64,000 bases of DNA from Sporosarcina sp. P34 (GCF_002743375.1 NZ_PDZC01000012.1:1-64000); one strand, 5' to 3'. Shown: positions 46,215 to 57,128, counted from the first letter of the stretch. A program made the numbers and translations. The notes: generated by a model not told the origin, from the sequence alone.

Positions 46215-46766
46215 TCATCTACCATACTCCCAACACAAAATACCAAAAGCTATAGCTCGTGCACATTGAAGTTGATACGTTTTGCTTTGCAATAGAGTAG
46301 CCTCTGTCTGATTCGACATGAAGCCACACTCAACTAAAATCGCGGGCATGTTGGTGTCGCGCAGGACCGCAAAATCGGCCTTCTTCACGCCGCGGTCGGG
46401 ACGTTGGCAAGCAGAAATTAAAGATTTATGCACTGCCGAGGCGAGGACTGCGGAACTTTTGCTTGCTTGTGGATACATATACGTTTCAATCCCTTGTGCA
46501 GTGTTCCAGCCATTGCCGAATGCATTGGCATGGATGGAAACAAAAGCATCCGCTCTCATACGGTTAGCCGAAGCTGTTCGTTCACCTAAAGCTACGTCGT
46601 GTGTAGACGCATGCGTATACTTTATTGTCATGCCTTCCTTCGTTAAAAACTCTCCGACCAGTACAGCTACTGCCGCATTAAAATCGTACTCGCGAAGTTT
46701 TCCATCAGGTGTTCTTTTGCCGGGTGTATCTGGCCCGTGACCTGCATCAAGAATAATTAGTGTCAA
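46215..46766 (-). CDS. N-acetylmuramoyl-L-alanine amidase (Amidase_3)
   Basis: A 183-residue zinc amidase that cleaves the peptide from glycan in peptidoglycan. Zinc and catalytic motifs are ILDAGHGPDTPG (His), REYDFN (Glu), SIHANAFGNG (His) and VECGFMSN (catalytic Glu). It consists of the catalytic domain alone. There is no signal peptide and no wall-binding domain, as in phage lysins or CwlC/CwlD-like sporulation enzymes. TTG start after GGAGAGTGGAG. The heptad repeat frame lies downstream in the same phase. Confidence 0.88.
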   Translation of the reverse strand: MTLIILDAGHGPDTPGKRTPDGKLREYDFNAAVAVLVGEFLTKEGMTIKYTHASTHDVALGERTASANRMRADAFVSIHANAFGNGWNTAQGIETYMYPQASKSSAVLASAVHKSLISACQRPDRGVKKADFAVLRDTNMPAILVECGFMSNQTEATLLQSKTYQLQCARAIAFGILCWEYGR

Positions 46767-46869
46767 TTCTCTCCACTCTCCTTTATCCTCTATATAGAGA
46801 AGACTTTTGAAAAGGATACAAAAAGGGAATATAGATCAAGAAGTAATCCATTTCTTTTCATTTCCTTCA

Positions 46870-46878
46870 TGGTAAAAT
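46870..46878 (+). promoter_or_regulatory. extended -10 promoter of the hprK operon
   Basis: TGGTAAAAT (TAAAAT 46873-46878), about 90 bases before the hprK start. The -35 region holds only TTTCTT. Confidence 0.45.
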
Positions 46879-46970
46879 AGGGTTGAATGATTTGTACATA
46901 AGCACAGGAAACGATGATTCGGCAAATGATTTCCGGAATACGTACATCGTAGCAGAAAGTGGGGAACTTC

Positions 46971-47921
46971 ATGGGTGAATTAACAGTAGAAGATATTATG
47001 AATCGATTTGGATTGGAATTGATTGCTGGGCACGCGGGCATTCATAAGCAGATCCTAATGAGTGATATTTCACGGCCGGGGCTTGAGATGGCGGGCTATT
47101 TTGATTATTATCCTGCCGAACGTGTGCAGTTGATCGGGCGCAAGGAGATGTCTTTCCTTGAAACATTGTCTTCCATTACGCGAAGAAAGCGTTTGGAAAG
47201 ACTTTGTTCGGACGATACGCCGGCTTTCATTATTGCTCATGGCGAGGAAGGTCCAAAAGAATTGAGCCAATTAGCTGAAGAGAAAAACATTCCTGTTCTT
47301 CGGACGGATTTTAAGACTACACAGTTTTCTGGAATGTTGACGAATTACTTGGTCGGACAACTCGCTCCGATGACCACAGTTCATGGTGTGCTAGTCGACG
47401 TATATGGCGTAGGGGTTTTAATAACGGGTGGCAGCGGAGTAGGTAAAAGTGAGACTGCGTTAGAACTCATTAAAAAAGGGCATAGACTAGTTGCAGATGA
47501 TTCTGTTGAGATTCGTCAAGTATCCGATAACATCTTAATCGGAACGTCACCAAAACTGTTGAAGCATATGCTAGAGATTCGTGGTGTCGGTATTATTGAT
47601 TTGATGACGTTATTTGGTGCAAGTTCCGTGAAAGATGATAAGCGTGTATTGTTAGCGGTCGATTTGGAGATTTGGGATGATAAGAAGCATTATGACCGTC
47701 TTGGTATCGACGAAGAGAAGGTAGAAATACTCGATTCGCAAATTACGAAATTATCCGTTCCCGTAAGACCAGGGCGGAATATCGCGGTGATCATTGAAGT
47801 GGCGGCAATGGATTATCGCATGAAACGTCTTGGCATTAATGCTGCAGAGGAATTTGCCAATCGTTTGGATCAAGCAATCGCAGACAATGCGGAACTATTA
47901 GAAGAAGAGGAGCGCGACTAA
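46971..47921 (+). CDS. hprK: HPr kinase/phosphorylase
   Basis: A 316-residue bifunctional enzyme that phosphorylates or dephosphorylates Ser46 of HPr and Crh. The N-terminal domain is about residues 1-130. The catalytic domain has Walker A GGSGVGKS (153-160), LVADD and the signature EIRGVGIIDL. ATG 46971 follows GTGGGG. It drives carbon catabolite control; its second target, Crh, is encoded at 57129. The gene order hprK-lgt-yvoD-ppaX-yvoF is conserved with B. subtilis. Confidence 0.96.
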   Translation: MGELTVEDIMNRFGLELIAGHAGIHKQILMSDISRPGLEMAGYFDYYPAERVQLIGRKEMSFLETLSSITRRKRLERLCSDDTPAFIIAHGEEGPKELSQLAEEKNIPVLRTDFKTTQFSGMLTNYLVGQLAPMTTVHGVLVDVYGVGVLITGGSGVGKSETALELIKKGHRLVADDSVEIRQVSDNILIGTSPKLLKHMLEIRGVGIIDLMTLFGASSVKDDKRVLLAVDLEIWDDKKHYDRLGIDEEKVEILDSQITKLSVPVRPGRNIAVIIEVAAMDYRMKRLGINAAEEFANRLDQAIADNAELLEEEERD

Positions 47922-48737
47922 GTGAATGTATCCATGCTAGCGATTAATCCAGTCGCGATCAGTATTGGCAGCCTAGAAGTTCGCTGGTACGGTATTTTGA
48001 TCGCGCTCGGAATTATTTTAGGATTTATGGTAGTTCAACGAGAAATGCTAAAGCGAGGAATGCACCCCGACTTACTAACGGACATGCTCATTTGGGCGAT
48101 TCCTATTTCAATTGTCAGTGCACGAATTTACTATGTTATTTTCACATGGGATTATTATCGTGATCATCCGGACCAAATCATTCAAATTTGGAATGGCGGG
48201 ATTGCGATCCACGGTGCGTTGATCGGTGCGGTCATTACAGCGGTGATTTTCTGTAGGAAGCGTGGGGTATCCTTCTGGAAAGTTGCAGATATTACGGCAC
48301 CTGGTTTATTAATCGGACAAATTATCGGGCGCTGGGGAAATTTCATGAATCAGGAAGCCCATGGTGGACCGGTTTCAGATACGTTTAAAGAAAACACCAT
48401 AATTCCAGACTGGATTATGAATCAAATGACGATTGAGGGGATAACGTATCATCCGACATTCTTGTATGAGTCGTTATGGAACGTGGTCGGACTCATTCTC
48501 ATTTTAGTTATCCGAAGAATGCTGAAGATGAAACGAGGCGAAGTGTTCTTGTTCTACGTCATTTGGTATTCAATCGGTAGATTCTTTATTGAAGGAATGC
48601 GGACGGATAGTTTATATGTCATCGGTAGTTTGCGGGCAGCACAGTTAGTATCTGTAACAGGAATTGTCGTAGGTCTTGCCATCTTGTTGTACCGTAGATA
48701 TGTAATGAAAGTGAAAGAGAACTATGATGACAACTAA
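47922..48737 (+). CDS. lgt: prolipoprotein diacylglyceryl transferase
   Basis: A 271-residue membrane enzyme with about seven segments. It adds diacylglycerol to the lipobox Cys of prolipoproteins. The signature GRWGNFMNQEAHGG (about 141-154) and the HGALIG and FYVIWYSIGRFFIEGMR blocks are present. GTG start follows the hprK stop directly, with AGGAG inside the hprK end. Likely clients in this window are PrsA and the metal-binding lipoprotein at 61889. Confidence 0.95.
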   Translation: MNVSMLAINPVAISIGSLEVRWYGILIALGIILGFMVVQREMLKRGMHPDLLTDMLIWAIPISIVSARIYYVIFTWDYYRDHPDQIIQIWNGGIAIHGALIGAVITAVIFCRKRGVSFWKVADITAPGLLIGQIIGRWGNFMNQEAHGGPVSDTFKENTIIPDWIMNQMTIEGITYHPTFLYESLWNVVGLILILVIRRMLKMKRGEVFLFYVIWYSIGRFFIEGMRTDSLYVIGSLRAAQLVSVTGIVVGLAILLYRRYVMKVKENYDDN

Positions 48738-49686
48738 ACATACTATCGCATTATCCAATACGTTGAAAAATGGATTACAAGTGGGATTGAAAACGACATG
48801 GTCACTCGGCAAGATCATTTTCCCAATTACATTACTTGTAACCATTTTGCAGTTTACACCTATCTTGCCTTGGCTGGTGCAATTGGTTGAACCGATTATG
48901 CATCTATTTGGCTTGCGCGGTGAAGCTGCTGTGCCCCTCGTGCTTGGTAATGCATTAAACTTATATGCTGGAATTGCGGGCATCATTTCATTAGAATTAA
49001 CGGTTAAAGAAGTATTCATTATTGCTGTGATGATCAGCTTTGCGCATAATCTGTTCATTGAGACAGCTGTCGCCATAAAAGTAGGCGTTAAACTATGGAC
49101 AGTGCTTGTCGTTCGACTTGGATTGGCTGTGCTAGCTGGAGTGCTGATCAATGTATTCTGGACAGGCGGCAACGAAATCGCGCAATACGGTCTAACGCCG
49201 CAAGCGGAAGTTGTGCCAGAAGGCTTTTTGCAGATTTTCATACTTGGACTTGAAAAGGCAATATTTGGTGTCTTGCAGTTGGCATTGATCGTCATTCCAT
49301 TAATGGTAGTTGTGCAGTATGTGAAAGATCGCAATTACTTGGAGCGTTTTTCTACTGGATTGGCACCGTTTACAAAAATGATTGGTGTAAAACCCAATGC
49401 GTCGATGACACTCGTTGCCGGATTATTGATCGGTTTGGCATATGGTGCAGGTGTCATGATTCAAGCGGTGCAGGAAGATGGCGTATCGAAACGCGATATT
49501 ACACTGGCCTTTATTTTCTTGATGGCATGTCATGCGGTGATTGAGGATACACTGTTATTCCTGCCACTCGGTATACCGATATGGCCATTATTGATAATTC
49601 GGCTTGTGACCGCCATTGTACTGACGATCACAGTGAGTATTTTATGGAAGCAGCCGAGAGAGAAGGGGGAAGCTGTTATTGACTAA
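48724..49686 (+). CDS. yvoD: YvoD-like nucleoside-recognition (Gate) membrane protein
   Basis: A 320-residue protein with about eight membrane segments and two Gate/nucleoside-recognition-type halves (LRGEAAVPLVLGNALNLYAG and a similar C-terminal MACHAVIEDTLLFLPLG). It starts inside lgt (ATG 48724 or 48727). B. subtilis yvoD is at the same place. Substrate and role are unknown. Confidence 0.85.
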   Translation: MMTTKHTIALSNTLKNGLQVGLKTTWSLGKIIFPITLLVTILQFTPILPWLVQLVEPIMHLFGLRGEAAVPLVLGNALNLYAGIAGIISLELTVKEVFIIAVMISFAHNLFIETAVAIKVGVKLWTVLVVRLGLAVLAGVLINVFWTGGNEIAQYGLTPQAEVVPEGFLQIFILGLEKAIFGVLQLALIVIPLMVVVQYVKDRNYLERFSTGLAPFTKMIGVKPNASMTLVAGLLIGLAYGAGVMIQAVQEDGVSKRDITLAFIFLMACHAVIEDTLLFLPLGIPIWPLLIIRLVTAIVLTITVSILWKQPREKGEAVID

Positions 49687-50335
49687 TCAACCAATTACTA
49701 CATTACTATTTGATTTTGACGGAACGCTTGCCGATACAAATGAGTTAATACTCTCAACTTTCCAGTATGTATTGGAAAAATATTTCCCTGGACGTTTCCA
49801 GCGAGAAGAGATGTTACCGTTTATCGGACCTACATTACATGATACTTTTTCTTCGATTGCACCGGATATGACAGAAGAACTGGTAGCAGATTACCGTGAA
49901 TGGAATCTAGCGCATCACGATGACTATGTAACTGAATTCGAAGGTGTGACTGATACGCTTCGTAAATTATATGATCTAGGCTTGAAGATGGCAGTCGTTT
50001 CCACAAAGAAGCGCGATATGGTGGAAAGAGGGATCGATCTTCTAGGTATTGCACCTTATTTTGAGACTGTGATTGGACTGGATGATGTAACGAATCCTAA
50101 ACCGGATCCAGAGCCGATTTTATTGGCATTGCAACGTCTTGATCGAACAGCAGAAGAGTCACTCATGATCGGGGATAACTTCCACGACATACTCGGAGGA
50201 CAAAATGCAGGAACGCGAACTGCGGCAGTTGCATGGGCACTAAAAGGGGAAAAATATTTGCAGACATTTAAACCCGACTTTATGTTGCAACATATGTCCG
50301 ACTTACTTAAAATCACCGCGGGAATCAAATTATGA
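49679..50335 (+). CDS. ppaX: pyrophosphatase PpaX (HAD family)
   Basis: A 218-residue HAD hydrolase. Catalytic Asp pair in LFDFDGTLADTNE, the Ser/Thr motif VVSTK and the acidic MIGDNFHDI are present. PpaX hydrolyses the pyrophosphate that HprK makes when it dephosphorylates P-Ser-HPr, which explains the shared operon. TTG start overlaps the yvoD end; GGGGGAAG lies upstream. Confidence 0.93.
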   Translation: MTNQPITTLLFDFDGTLADTNELILSTFQYVLEKYFPGRFQREEMLPFIGPTLHDTFSSIAPDMTEELVADYREWNLAHHDDYVTEFEGVTDTLRKLYDLGLKMAVVSTKKRDMVERGIDLLGIAPYFETVIGLDDVTNPKPDPEPILLALQRLDRTAEESLMIGDNFHDILGGQNAGTRTAAVAWALKGEKYLQTFKPDFMLQHMSDLLKITAGIKL

Positions 50336-50853
50336 GACGCACGGAACGGCATCCTTCCAAAGGAGATGCTAATTCACTTTGGCATATTTACCGTACCATC
50401 TCGATCTTTAAGGTCGCAAAGAATTTCATCGTCATTCAGATTGCGCGGTACACGCCATTTGTTTCATGGAAAAACGTTCTCTATCGATGGTTCTTGCGAA
50501 TGAAAGTTGGAAAACATACGGCTTTTGCGCTAATGGTTGTACCGGATGTCATGTTTCCGGAACGCATCTCTGTCGGCGAAAACTCCATAATTGGGTTTAA
50601 TACGACGATTTTGGCGCATGAATACTTGATAGACGAATATCGTATTGGAGATGTGGAAATAGGCAATAATGTACTGATTGGAGCCAATACGACGATTTTG
50701 CCGGGTGTGAAAATTGGTGACGGTGCCATTGTTTCCGCTGCATCACTTGTCAATAAAGACATTCCGGCCGGTACATTTGCTGGCGGTAATCCGGTGCGTA
50801 TTATATATACAGCCGAACAAATGGTAGAACGTGCAGCACGTGAAAGCAAATGA
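50332..50853 (+). CDS. yvoF: YvoF-like hexapeptide acetyltransferase
   Basis: A 173-residue protein. Left-handed beta-helix hexapeptide repeats (about 75-155: ISVGENSIIGFNTTIL, VEIGNNVLIGANTTIL, VKIGDGAIVSAASLV) end with the cap FAGGNPVRI. It probably transfers an acyl group from CoA. The acceptor is unknown. It overlaps ppaX by ATGA and is last in the hprK operon. Confidence 0.88.
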   Translation: MRRTERHPSKGDANSLWHIYRTISIFKVAKNFIVIQIARYTPFVSWKNVLYRWFLRMKVGKHTAFALMVVPDVMFPERISVGENSIIGFNTTILAHEYLIDEYRIGDVEIGNNVLIGANTTILPGVKIGDGAIVSAASLVNKDIPAGTFAGGNPVRIIYTAEQMVERAARESK

Positions 50854-50872
50854 ATGACGGGCCATGTAGTTG

Positions 50873-50881
50873 TGCTATACT
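50873..50881 (+). promoter_or_regulatory. extended -10 promoter of yvcD
   Basis: TGCTATACT (TATACT 50876-50881), about 60 bases before the yvcD start. No clear -35. Confidence 0.4.
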
Positions 50882-50941
50882 AGAGGATACATTGCAGGGG
50901 GACGTCACGTGCGTTCCTCTTACTTTTTCGGAGGAGTTCGA

Positions 50942-52465
50942 TTGAAAAACAACCAACGTTTTAAAAAAGATAAAATTATATCATTCCTGCCTGACGGTGA
51001 TTTTTATCGTAAACGCGCGATGCAAGCTATGCAACGCGAACAATTTTCTGACGCGGAAAAATATTATAAACGTGCACTGGATTTGAATCCAGAAGATGCA
51101 CTGACACATATGGAATACGGTGTGTTTATAATGGAAGTTGGTCGCTTTGAAGATGCGTATGAACTGCTGCAAACGGCTGATGACCTGGATCCAAACAATG
51201 AAGAGACGACATTTTATTTAGCAGAAGTTCACGCACATCTAGGCTTGCTGCGTGAAGCGAAGCAGTACGCATTGAAATATGTTGCTATAGCACCGGATGG
51301 CGTATTTGTGGAAGAAGCCCATGAAATCTCTGAATTCGCTGATCAAGAAGAAATGTTTGTTGAAGAAGGCGAACAGCTGGATGGGGAAGTCATATTTAGG
51401 CAAGAAAAAGCGCGCCGTATGATGGAACAAGGGGACTTTGAAGCTGCCATTGACGTGCTTGAGGATTTATTAGTGGATTATCCAAAGACATGGGCTGTCC
51501 ATAATAATTTGGCGCTTGCGTATTTTTATATAGGTAAGGAAAAACATGCGGAAGATATTCTATACAATGTCTTACGTGAGGAAAAAGGCAATATCCATGC
51601 GCTGTGTAACTTAGCAGTGTTCTTTTATTACAATCGGGATGAAGAGCGCCTGAACAGCATGATGGAGCTGTTGTCGAAGATTAAACCGTACCAATTCGAA
51701 CAGCGCTATAAATTAGGAGCGACATTTGCGCTGACAGGTCGTTATGAAGAAGCGTACCACTGGCTTCGCAGTCTGCAAAAACGCGGATTTGAAGGAGATG
51801 TCGGATACTACTTCTGGCTGGCGAATGCTGCATACTTTACAGGTCACCGAAAAGTAGCGGAGCAGGCAAATGAAGCCTTGCTGAAATTGGACCCGACTAA
51901 AGAAGGATTTGAACCATGGAAATCATTGGACGAAGAGGTGGACGTAGATTCTTACGAAGAGGATGTTCCGTTCCTGATTGAAAAGATTTCGAGCCCTTAT
52001 CGCAGTGAGCGAATGTTCGGCTTGTATGTAGTAGGAAAGTCGTCACATTTACAGGAAATTCTTTCGCATCCAGGATATATTGACGTTGAAAAATTGACTG
52101 CTGTGGAACAGTTGTTTTTAGCGCATAGCCTGAGCTATTCATTCCAAGTGACGAATCCATTCGAAAAGGCTTTGAAAAAAGCGTTAGCTATTTGTGATCT
52201 ATTGTATGAAGAGTATAAACCGCTTGATGAGCGAAGTGTACAACTCTTTCAAATGTGGTTCACGCTATGTGAACATGCACTTGAGCAGAAATATATGTTC
52301 AGTAACGTGCATGCACTAGCTGCTGCGGCAGATTATATGTTCCAATCATCGCATGACGAGAAAGTGACAAAGAAATCTGTAGCAGAAAACTATAACGTTT
52401 CCGTTTCGACGCTATCCAAGTATATTCAGGAATTGCTTCAATTTCTGCCTTATACAAATGAATAA
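50942..52465 (+). CDS. yvcD: YvcD-like TPR protein
   Basis: A 507-residue soluble protein. TPR repeats occupy about residues 15-130 (AEKYYKRALDLNPEDALTH and following) and 150-310. The C-terminal end (SVAENYNVSVSTLSKYIQEL) looks like a helix-turn-helix. Start is TTG 50942, right after GGAGGAGTTCGA; upstream in-frame codons have no site. In B. subtilis yvcD lies before trxB. The role is unknown; TPRs suggest a protein partner. Confidence 0.85.
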   Translation: MKNNQRFKKDKIISFLPDGDFYRKRAMQAMQREQFSDAEKYYKRALDLNPEDALTHMEYGVFIMEVGRFEDAYELLQTADDLDPNNEETTFYLAEVHAHLGLLREAKQYALKYVAIAPDGVFVEEAHEISEFADQEEMFVEEGEQLDGEVIFRQEKARRMMEQGDFEAAIDVLEDLLVDYPKTWAVHNNLALAYFYIGKEKHAEDILYNVLREEKGNIHALCNLAVFFYYNRDEERLNSMMELLSKIKPYQFEQRYKLGATFALTGRYEEAYHWLRSLQKRGFEGDVGYYFWLANAAYFTGHRKVAEQANEALLKLDPTKEGFEPWKSLDEEVDVDSYEEDVPFLIEKISSPYRSERMFGLYVVGKSSHLQEILSHPGYIDVEKLTAVEQLFLAHSLSYSFQVTNPFEKALKKALAICDLLYEEYKPLDERSVQLFQMWFTLCEHALEQKYMFSNVHALAAAADYMFQSSHDEKVTKKSVAENYNVSVSTLSKYIQELLQFLPYTNE

Positions 52466-52575
52466 CTATCTGCAGAAGTTGCATTTAAGTTGAAATTTGG
52501 GTGTGTTTCTCGTACGATTTTATATAGCGATAGTTTTATCTGCTAGTCAGATGAAATTTTTGACGAAGTGAATAA

Positions 52576-53568
<993 letters not shown>

Positions 53569-53668
53569 ACGATTGTTGAAATTGTAACGTGTGTGTAATC
53601 GTCTTGCAATATAAGAGAGGGATAATAGAAGAAGAAAGACACCCCCTTTCACAATATAGCAACTTTGT

Positions 53669-53714
53669 GGCTATTTACGGTATAATCTTCCGTGAATAGC
53701 CGTCTTTTTTTTTC
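53669..53714 (+). terminator. terminator after trxB
   Basis: GGCTATTTACGG pairs with CCGTGAATAGCC (12 bp with one T-G) and is followed by a run of nine T residues. It separates trxB from the yvcI-crh operon. Confidence 0.9.
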
Positions 53715-53721
53715 GTTTTCA

Positions 53722-53739
53722 ATGAAAGCGTTGTATACT
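53722..53739 (+). promoter_or_regulatory. cre-like site and -10 of the yvcI-crh operon
   Basis: TGAAAGCGTTGTAT (53723-53736) fits the CcpA operator TGWAANCGNTNWCA at 12 of 14 positions. TATACT (53734-53739) is the likely -10, so the cre-like site overlaps it. This would place crh under CcpA, for which P-Ser-Crh is a cofactor. The right half is imperfect. Confidence 0.45.
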
Positions 53740-53772
53740 ATACATACATACTTGAAAAGTGGGGAACTACAT

Positions 53773-54249
53773 ATGCAAAAAATTGCTAACTTGCTCGTGG
53801 TGAAAGACGGTCAAGTCCTATTACTAAAGAAGCCAAGGCGTGGATGGTATGTGGCACCGGGTGGGAAAATAGACGAAGGTGAGTCGGTTTATGAAGCAGC
53901 TCATCGTGAATTTCTCGAAGAAACCGGTGCGCAGGCAATCTCGCCACATGTAAAAGGCATATATACGATGATGATTATGGACGATGAGGGAAAAGAATTA
54001 TTGAACGAATGGTTACTCTTCACATTTGTCGCACATGATTATTCCGGAGAATTGATGAAGACAACTATCGAAGGTGAATTAGAATGGCATCCGATAGAAA
54101 GTTTGCATACACTGCCAATGGCGGAAGGTGATCGCAAGAATTTGCTCTTTGCAGTGAATCAGCAAGGCATGCAGTATGGAACATTCTATTATACAGAGCA
54201 ATTCCGCCTCTTGCGGGAATCACTTCAACAATCAATGGAAGGTGAATAA
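53773..54249 (+). CDS. yvcI: NUDIX hydrolase YvcI
   Basis: A 158-residue NUDIX enzyme. The box is complete: [24 protein letters not shown] (about 34-56) with the REFLEE core. It hydrolyses nucleoside diphosphate-linked compounds; the substrate is unknown. ATG 53773 follows GGGGAAC, downstream of the predicted promoter. It starts the yvcI-rapZ-yvcK-whiA-crh unit as in B. subtilis. Confidence 0.92.
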   Translation: MQKIANLLVVKDGQVLLLKKPRRGWYVAPGGKIDEGESVYEAAHREFLEETGAQAISPHVKGIYTMMIMDDEGKELLNEWLLFTFVAHDYSGELMKTTIEGELEWHPIESLHTLPMAEGDRKNLLFAVNQQGMQYGTFYYTEQFRLLRESLQQSMEGE

Positions 54250-54254
54250 TATTT

Positions 54255-55142
54255 ATGGATCAACCACAAGTGGTAAATGAATATGAAGTGGTAATTATTA
54301 CGGGTATGTCAGGTGCAGGCAAGACAGTCGCTATGCAATGCTTTGAAGACATGGGATTCTATTGTATCGACAATTTGCCACCCGAACTATTTGTAACATT
54401 CCTCGATTTGATGATGAAGTCGAATAATCAGATGAGACGTATTGCCGCAGTGATGGATACGCGCGGCGGAAGTTTATTTGATTCCATGATTACAGCAATC
54501 GAAGGATTATTCAAGATGGAAGATGTCAAAACCAGTTTGTTATTCTTGGATTCAGATGATGAAGCTCTTGTAAAACGTTATAAAGAAACACGCAGATCAC
54601 ACCCATTATCTGAAGGTGGCGTGTTACTTGAAGGGATTCGGAAAGAGCGTCATTTGCTGACTGAAATAAAAGGACTTTCACGTTCTATTATTGATACATC
54701 GAAATTAAAGCCCAAAGACTTACGGGAAAAAATTACACGTGAGTTTTCTGAAGCAGGCGAGCCGAACTTTACCTTGAATTTTGTATCATTTGGTTTCAAG
54801 CATGGGATGCCGATTGATGCAGATGTAGTATTTGACGTACGATTTTTACCGAACCCGTTTTACTTGGAAGAATTACGTCCGTTGACAGGTTTGAATCATG
54901 AAGTATCTGATTATGTATTGAAATGGGCGGACACGAAAGAATTAATTGAGAAACTAACGGATTTATTCAAGTTCATAATTCCACAGTATAAACAAGAAGG
55001 AAAAGGTCAGGCAGTTATCGCATTCGGTTGTACAGGTGGTCAACACCGTTCTGTTACACTCGCTGAATACTTTACAGGCGTTTTTAAAAGTGAATACCCA
55101 ACACATGTATCGCATCGGGATGTTGAAAAAAGAAAGGGTTGA
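54255..55142 (+). CDS. rapZ: RapZ (YvcJ) nucleotide-binding protein
   Basis: A 295-residue P-loop protein. Walker A is [10 protein letters not shown] (about 17-26), and the C-terminal domain contains [11 protein letters not shown]. In E. coli RapZ guides RNase E to a small RNA; in Bacillus YvcJ affects competence, and its partner is less clear. AAGGTG lies upstream of the ATG. The stop is one base before yvcK. Confidence 0.95.
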   Translation: MDQPQVVNEYEVVIITGMSGAGKTVAMQCFEDMGFYCIDNLPPELFVTFLDLMMKSNNQMRRIAAVMDTRGGSLFDSMITAIEGLFKMEDVKTSLLFLDSDDEALVKRYKETRRSHPLSEGGVLLEGIRKERHLLTEIKGLSRSIIDTSKLKPKDLREKITREFSEAGEPNFTLNFVSFGFKHGMPIDADVVFDVRFLPNPFYLEELRPLTGLNHEVSDYVLKWADTKELIEKLTDLFKFIIPQYKQEGKGQAVIAFGCTGGQHRSVTLAEYFTGVFKSEYPTHVSHRDVEKRKG

Positions 55143-55143
55143 C

Positions 55144-56112
55144 ATGAATATGCAATCCACTAAGAGGAAACGCGTTGTTGTATTCGGAGGCGGTACAGGA
55201 TTATCCAATATCCTTCGCGGTTTAAAGCGTTATCCAATTGAATTGACAGCTATTGTAACGGTGGCGGATGATGGGGGAAGTTCAGGTCGTTTATTTGACC
55301 AGTATAACGTCCCGCCACCTGGAGATATAAGACAGGTTATGGCAGCGCTTTCAGATGTCGAACCCATGATTGAAAAAATGTTCCAGCATCGCTTTGAGGG
55401 ATCAGATGGATTGAAGGGACATTCTCTTGGGAATTTGATGCTTACGGCCTTAACAACGATTACTGGTGATTTCGCCCGTGCAGTCGAGCAGATGGGCGCT
55501 GTTCTGAATATTAAAGGAACCGTATTACCTGCTGCAAATCAGCGAATTACCTTGCATGCAGAGCTTGAAGATGGTTCAATCATTACAGGCGAATCGAAAA
55601 TTCCTCTCTATGGAAGGAAAATCCGTAACGTTTTCATCACGCCTCAAGACGTAAAACCATTACCGGAAACAGCCGATACGATAAAAAATGCAGATTTAAT
55701 CGTATTTGGACCGGGAAGCTTGTATACTAGTACTTTGCCAACACTTTTAGTGCAGGACATTCGCGAAGCGATTCTCGAAAGTACTGCCAAAAAAGTCTAT
55801 GTTGGTAACTTAACCACACAACGTGGCGAAACGTATCGCTATACTGCTTCTGAGCATGTTCAGGCACTCTATGATCATGCGGGAGAACCGTTTCTTGATG
55901 CAGTTCTAGTGAATAACGTAGAAGCGTTCAGACGTATGCATAACCTGGCTGAAAATGAAGAACCTTGGCTTGTGGAGAATGATTTGGAGTGCCTGCAAGC
56001 GCTAGTGCCTGAAGTATTTGTGCAAGAGATCGCGTCTCTTATCGATGGGACGGTAATGCATAAAACAATGGAAGTGTCAGATATGTTGATGCGTTATATA
56101 GAGAGAACGTAG
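55144..56112 (+). CDS. yvcK: YvcK/MgfK gluconeogenesis factor (CofD-like)
   Basis: A 322-residue UDP-sugar-binding protein of the CofD fold. N-terminal VVVFGGGTGLSNILRGLK, then VADDGGSSGRLF and GHSLGNLMLTAL. YvcK binds UDP-GlcNAc and supports growth on gluconeogenic carbon and cell-wall synthesis. ATG 55144 follows AAAGGG and starts two bases after the rapZ stop; a frame extension into rapZ has no site. Confidence 0.94.
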   Translation: MNMQSTKRKRVVVFGGGTGLSNILRGLKRYPIELTAIVTVADDGGSSGRLFDQYNVPPPGDIRQVMAALSDVEPMIEKMFQHRFEGSDGLKGHSLGNLMLTALTTITGDFARAVEQMGAVLNIKGTVLPAANQRITLHAELEDGSIITGESKIPLYGRKIRNVFITPQDVKPLPETADTIKNADLIVFGPGSLYTSTLPTLLVQDIREAILESTAKKVYVGNLTTQRGETYRYTASEHVQALYDHAGEPFLDAVLVNNVEAFRRMHNLAENEEPWLVENDLECLQALVPEVFVQEIASLIDGTVMHKTMEVSDMLMRYIERT

Positions 56113-56153
56113 AAGGCGGATAGATGTGAAAATCGCCGAAGAGGGGGAATATC

Positions 56154-57080
56154 ATGTCTTTTGCATCCAAAACAAAGAAAGAATTGACGCAGATTGAAAC
56201 GGATGATTGTTGTACGAAAGCAGAAATTGCGGCATTCATCCGTATGAATGGTGTCATGTCTTTTTCAAATAAACAACTTAGTCTTGACGTTCAAACGGAA
56301 AATGCCTCTATTGCGCGTCGTTTGTATTCGAATGTAAAGGCGTTGTATCCATATAAAGTGGAATTGCTTGTTCGGAAAAAAATGCGTTTAAAGAAAAACA
56401 ATGTCTATATTTGCCGGATCCGTGATGGAGCCAAGCACTTATTGGAAGAGTTATCCATTATGACACATGACTTCCAAATGATTAACACGATCGATCCACA
56501 GCTAATTGAAAAAGATTGCTGTGCACGCGCATACTTACGGGGAGCTTTCCTGGCAGGAGGTTCCGTTAATAATCCGGAGACGTCTTCCTATCACTTGGAA
56601 GTCTTCTCAAGCTATCAAGAACATAGTCAATCACTTGTTGAGTTGATGAACCATTTTCATTTGAACGCAAAATCTATTGAACGCAAAAAAGGATTTATCG
56701 CGTATCTAAAAGAAGCAGAAAAAATATCCGATTTCCTGGGCATCATCGGTGCACATGTATCCCTAATGAAGTTTGAGGATGTGCGAATCATGCGAGATAT
56801 GCGCAACAGCGTGAATCGGCTAGTGAATTGTGAAACCGCTAATCTGAATAAGACGATTGGTGCAGCACAAAGGCAAGTAGAAAATATTAAGTTGATTGAG
56901 CGGACGATTGGTTTAGATCAATTACCCGAACGTCTACAAGAGATTGCTCAATTACGTGTTACTCATCAAGATGTGACGCTAAAGGAGTTAGGCGAGCTAG
57001 TAACGGGTACACCGGTTAGTAAATCGGGTGTCAATCATCGTTTGCGTAAGATTGAAGAAATTGCAGATCGATTACGGTAA
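56154..57080 (+). CDS. whiA: WhiA, sporulation/cell-division regulator
   Basis: A 308-residue DNA-binding protein: a LAGLIDADG-like N-terminal domain (about 15-210, with [14 protein letters not shown]) and a C-terminal helix-turn-helix (about 260-305, [20 protein letters not shown]). In Bacillus it affects cell division and chromosome segregation. GAGGGGGAA precedes the ATG. Confidence 0.95.
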   Translation: MSFASKTKKELTQIETDDCCTKAEIAAFIRMNGVMSFSNKQLSLDVQTENASIARRLYSNVKALYPYKVELLVRKKMRLKKNNVYICRIRDGAKHLLEELSIMTHDFQMINTIDPQLIEKDCCARAYLRGAFLAGGSVNNPETSSYHLEVFSSYQEHSQSLVELMNHFHLNAKSIERKKGFIAYLKEAEKISDFLGIIGAHVSLMKFEDVRIMRDMRNSVNRLVNCETANLNKTIGAAQRQVENIKLIERTIGLDQLPERLQEIAQLRVTHQDVTLKELGELVTGTPVSKSGVNHRLRKIEEIADRLR

Positions 57081-57128
57081 ATTATTAGTAGATCCTTCTT
57101 AAGAAGAGGAAGAAAAGGAGCACACAAT

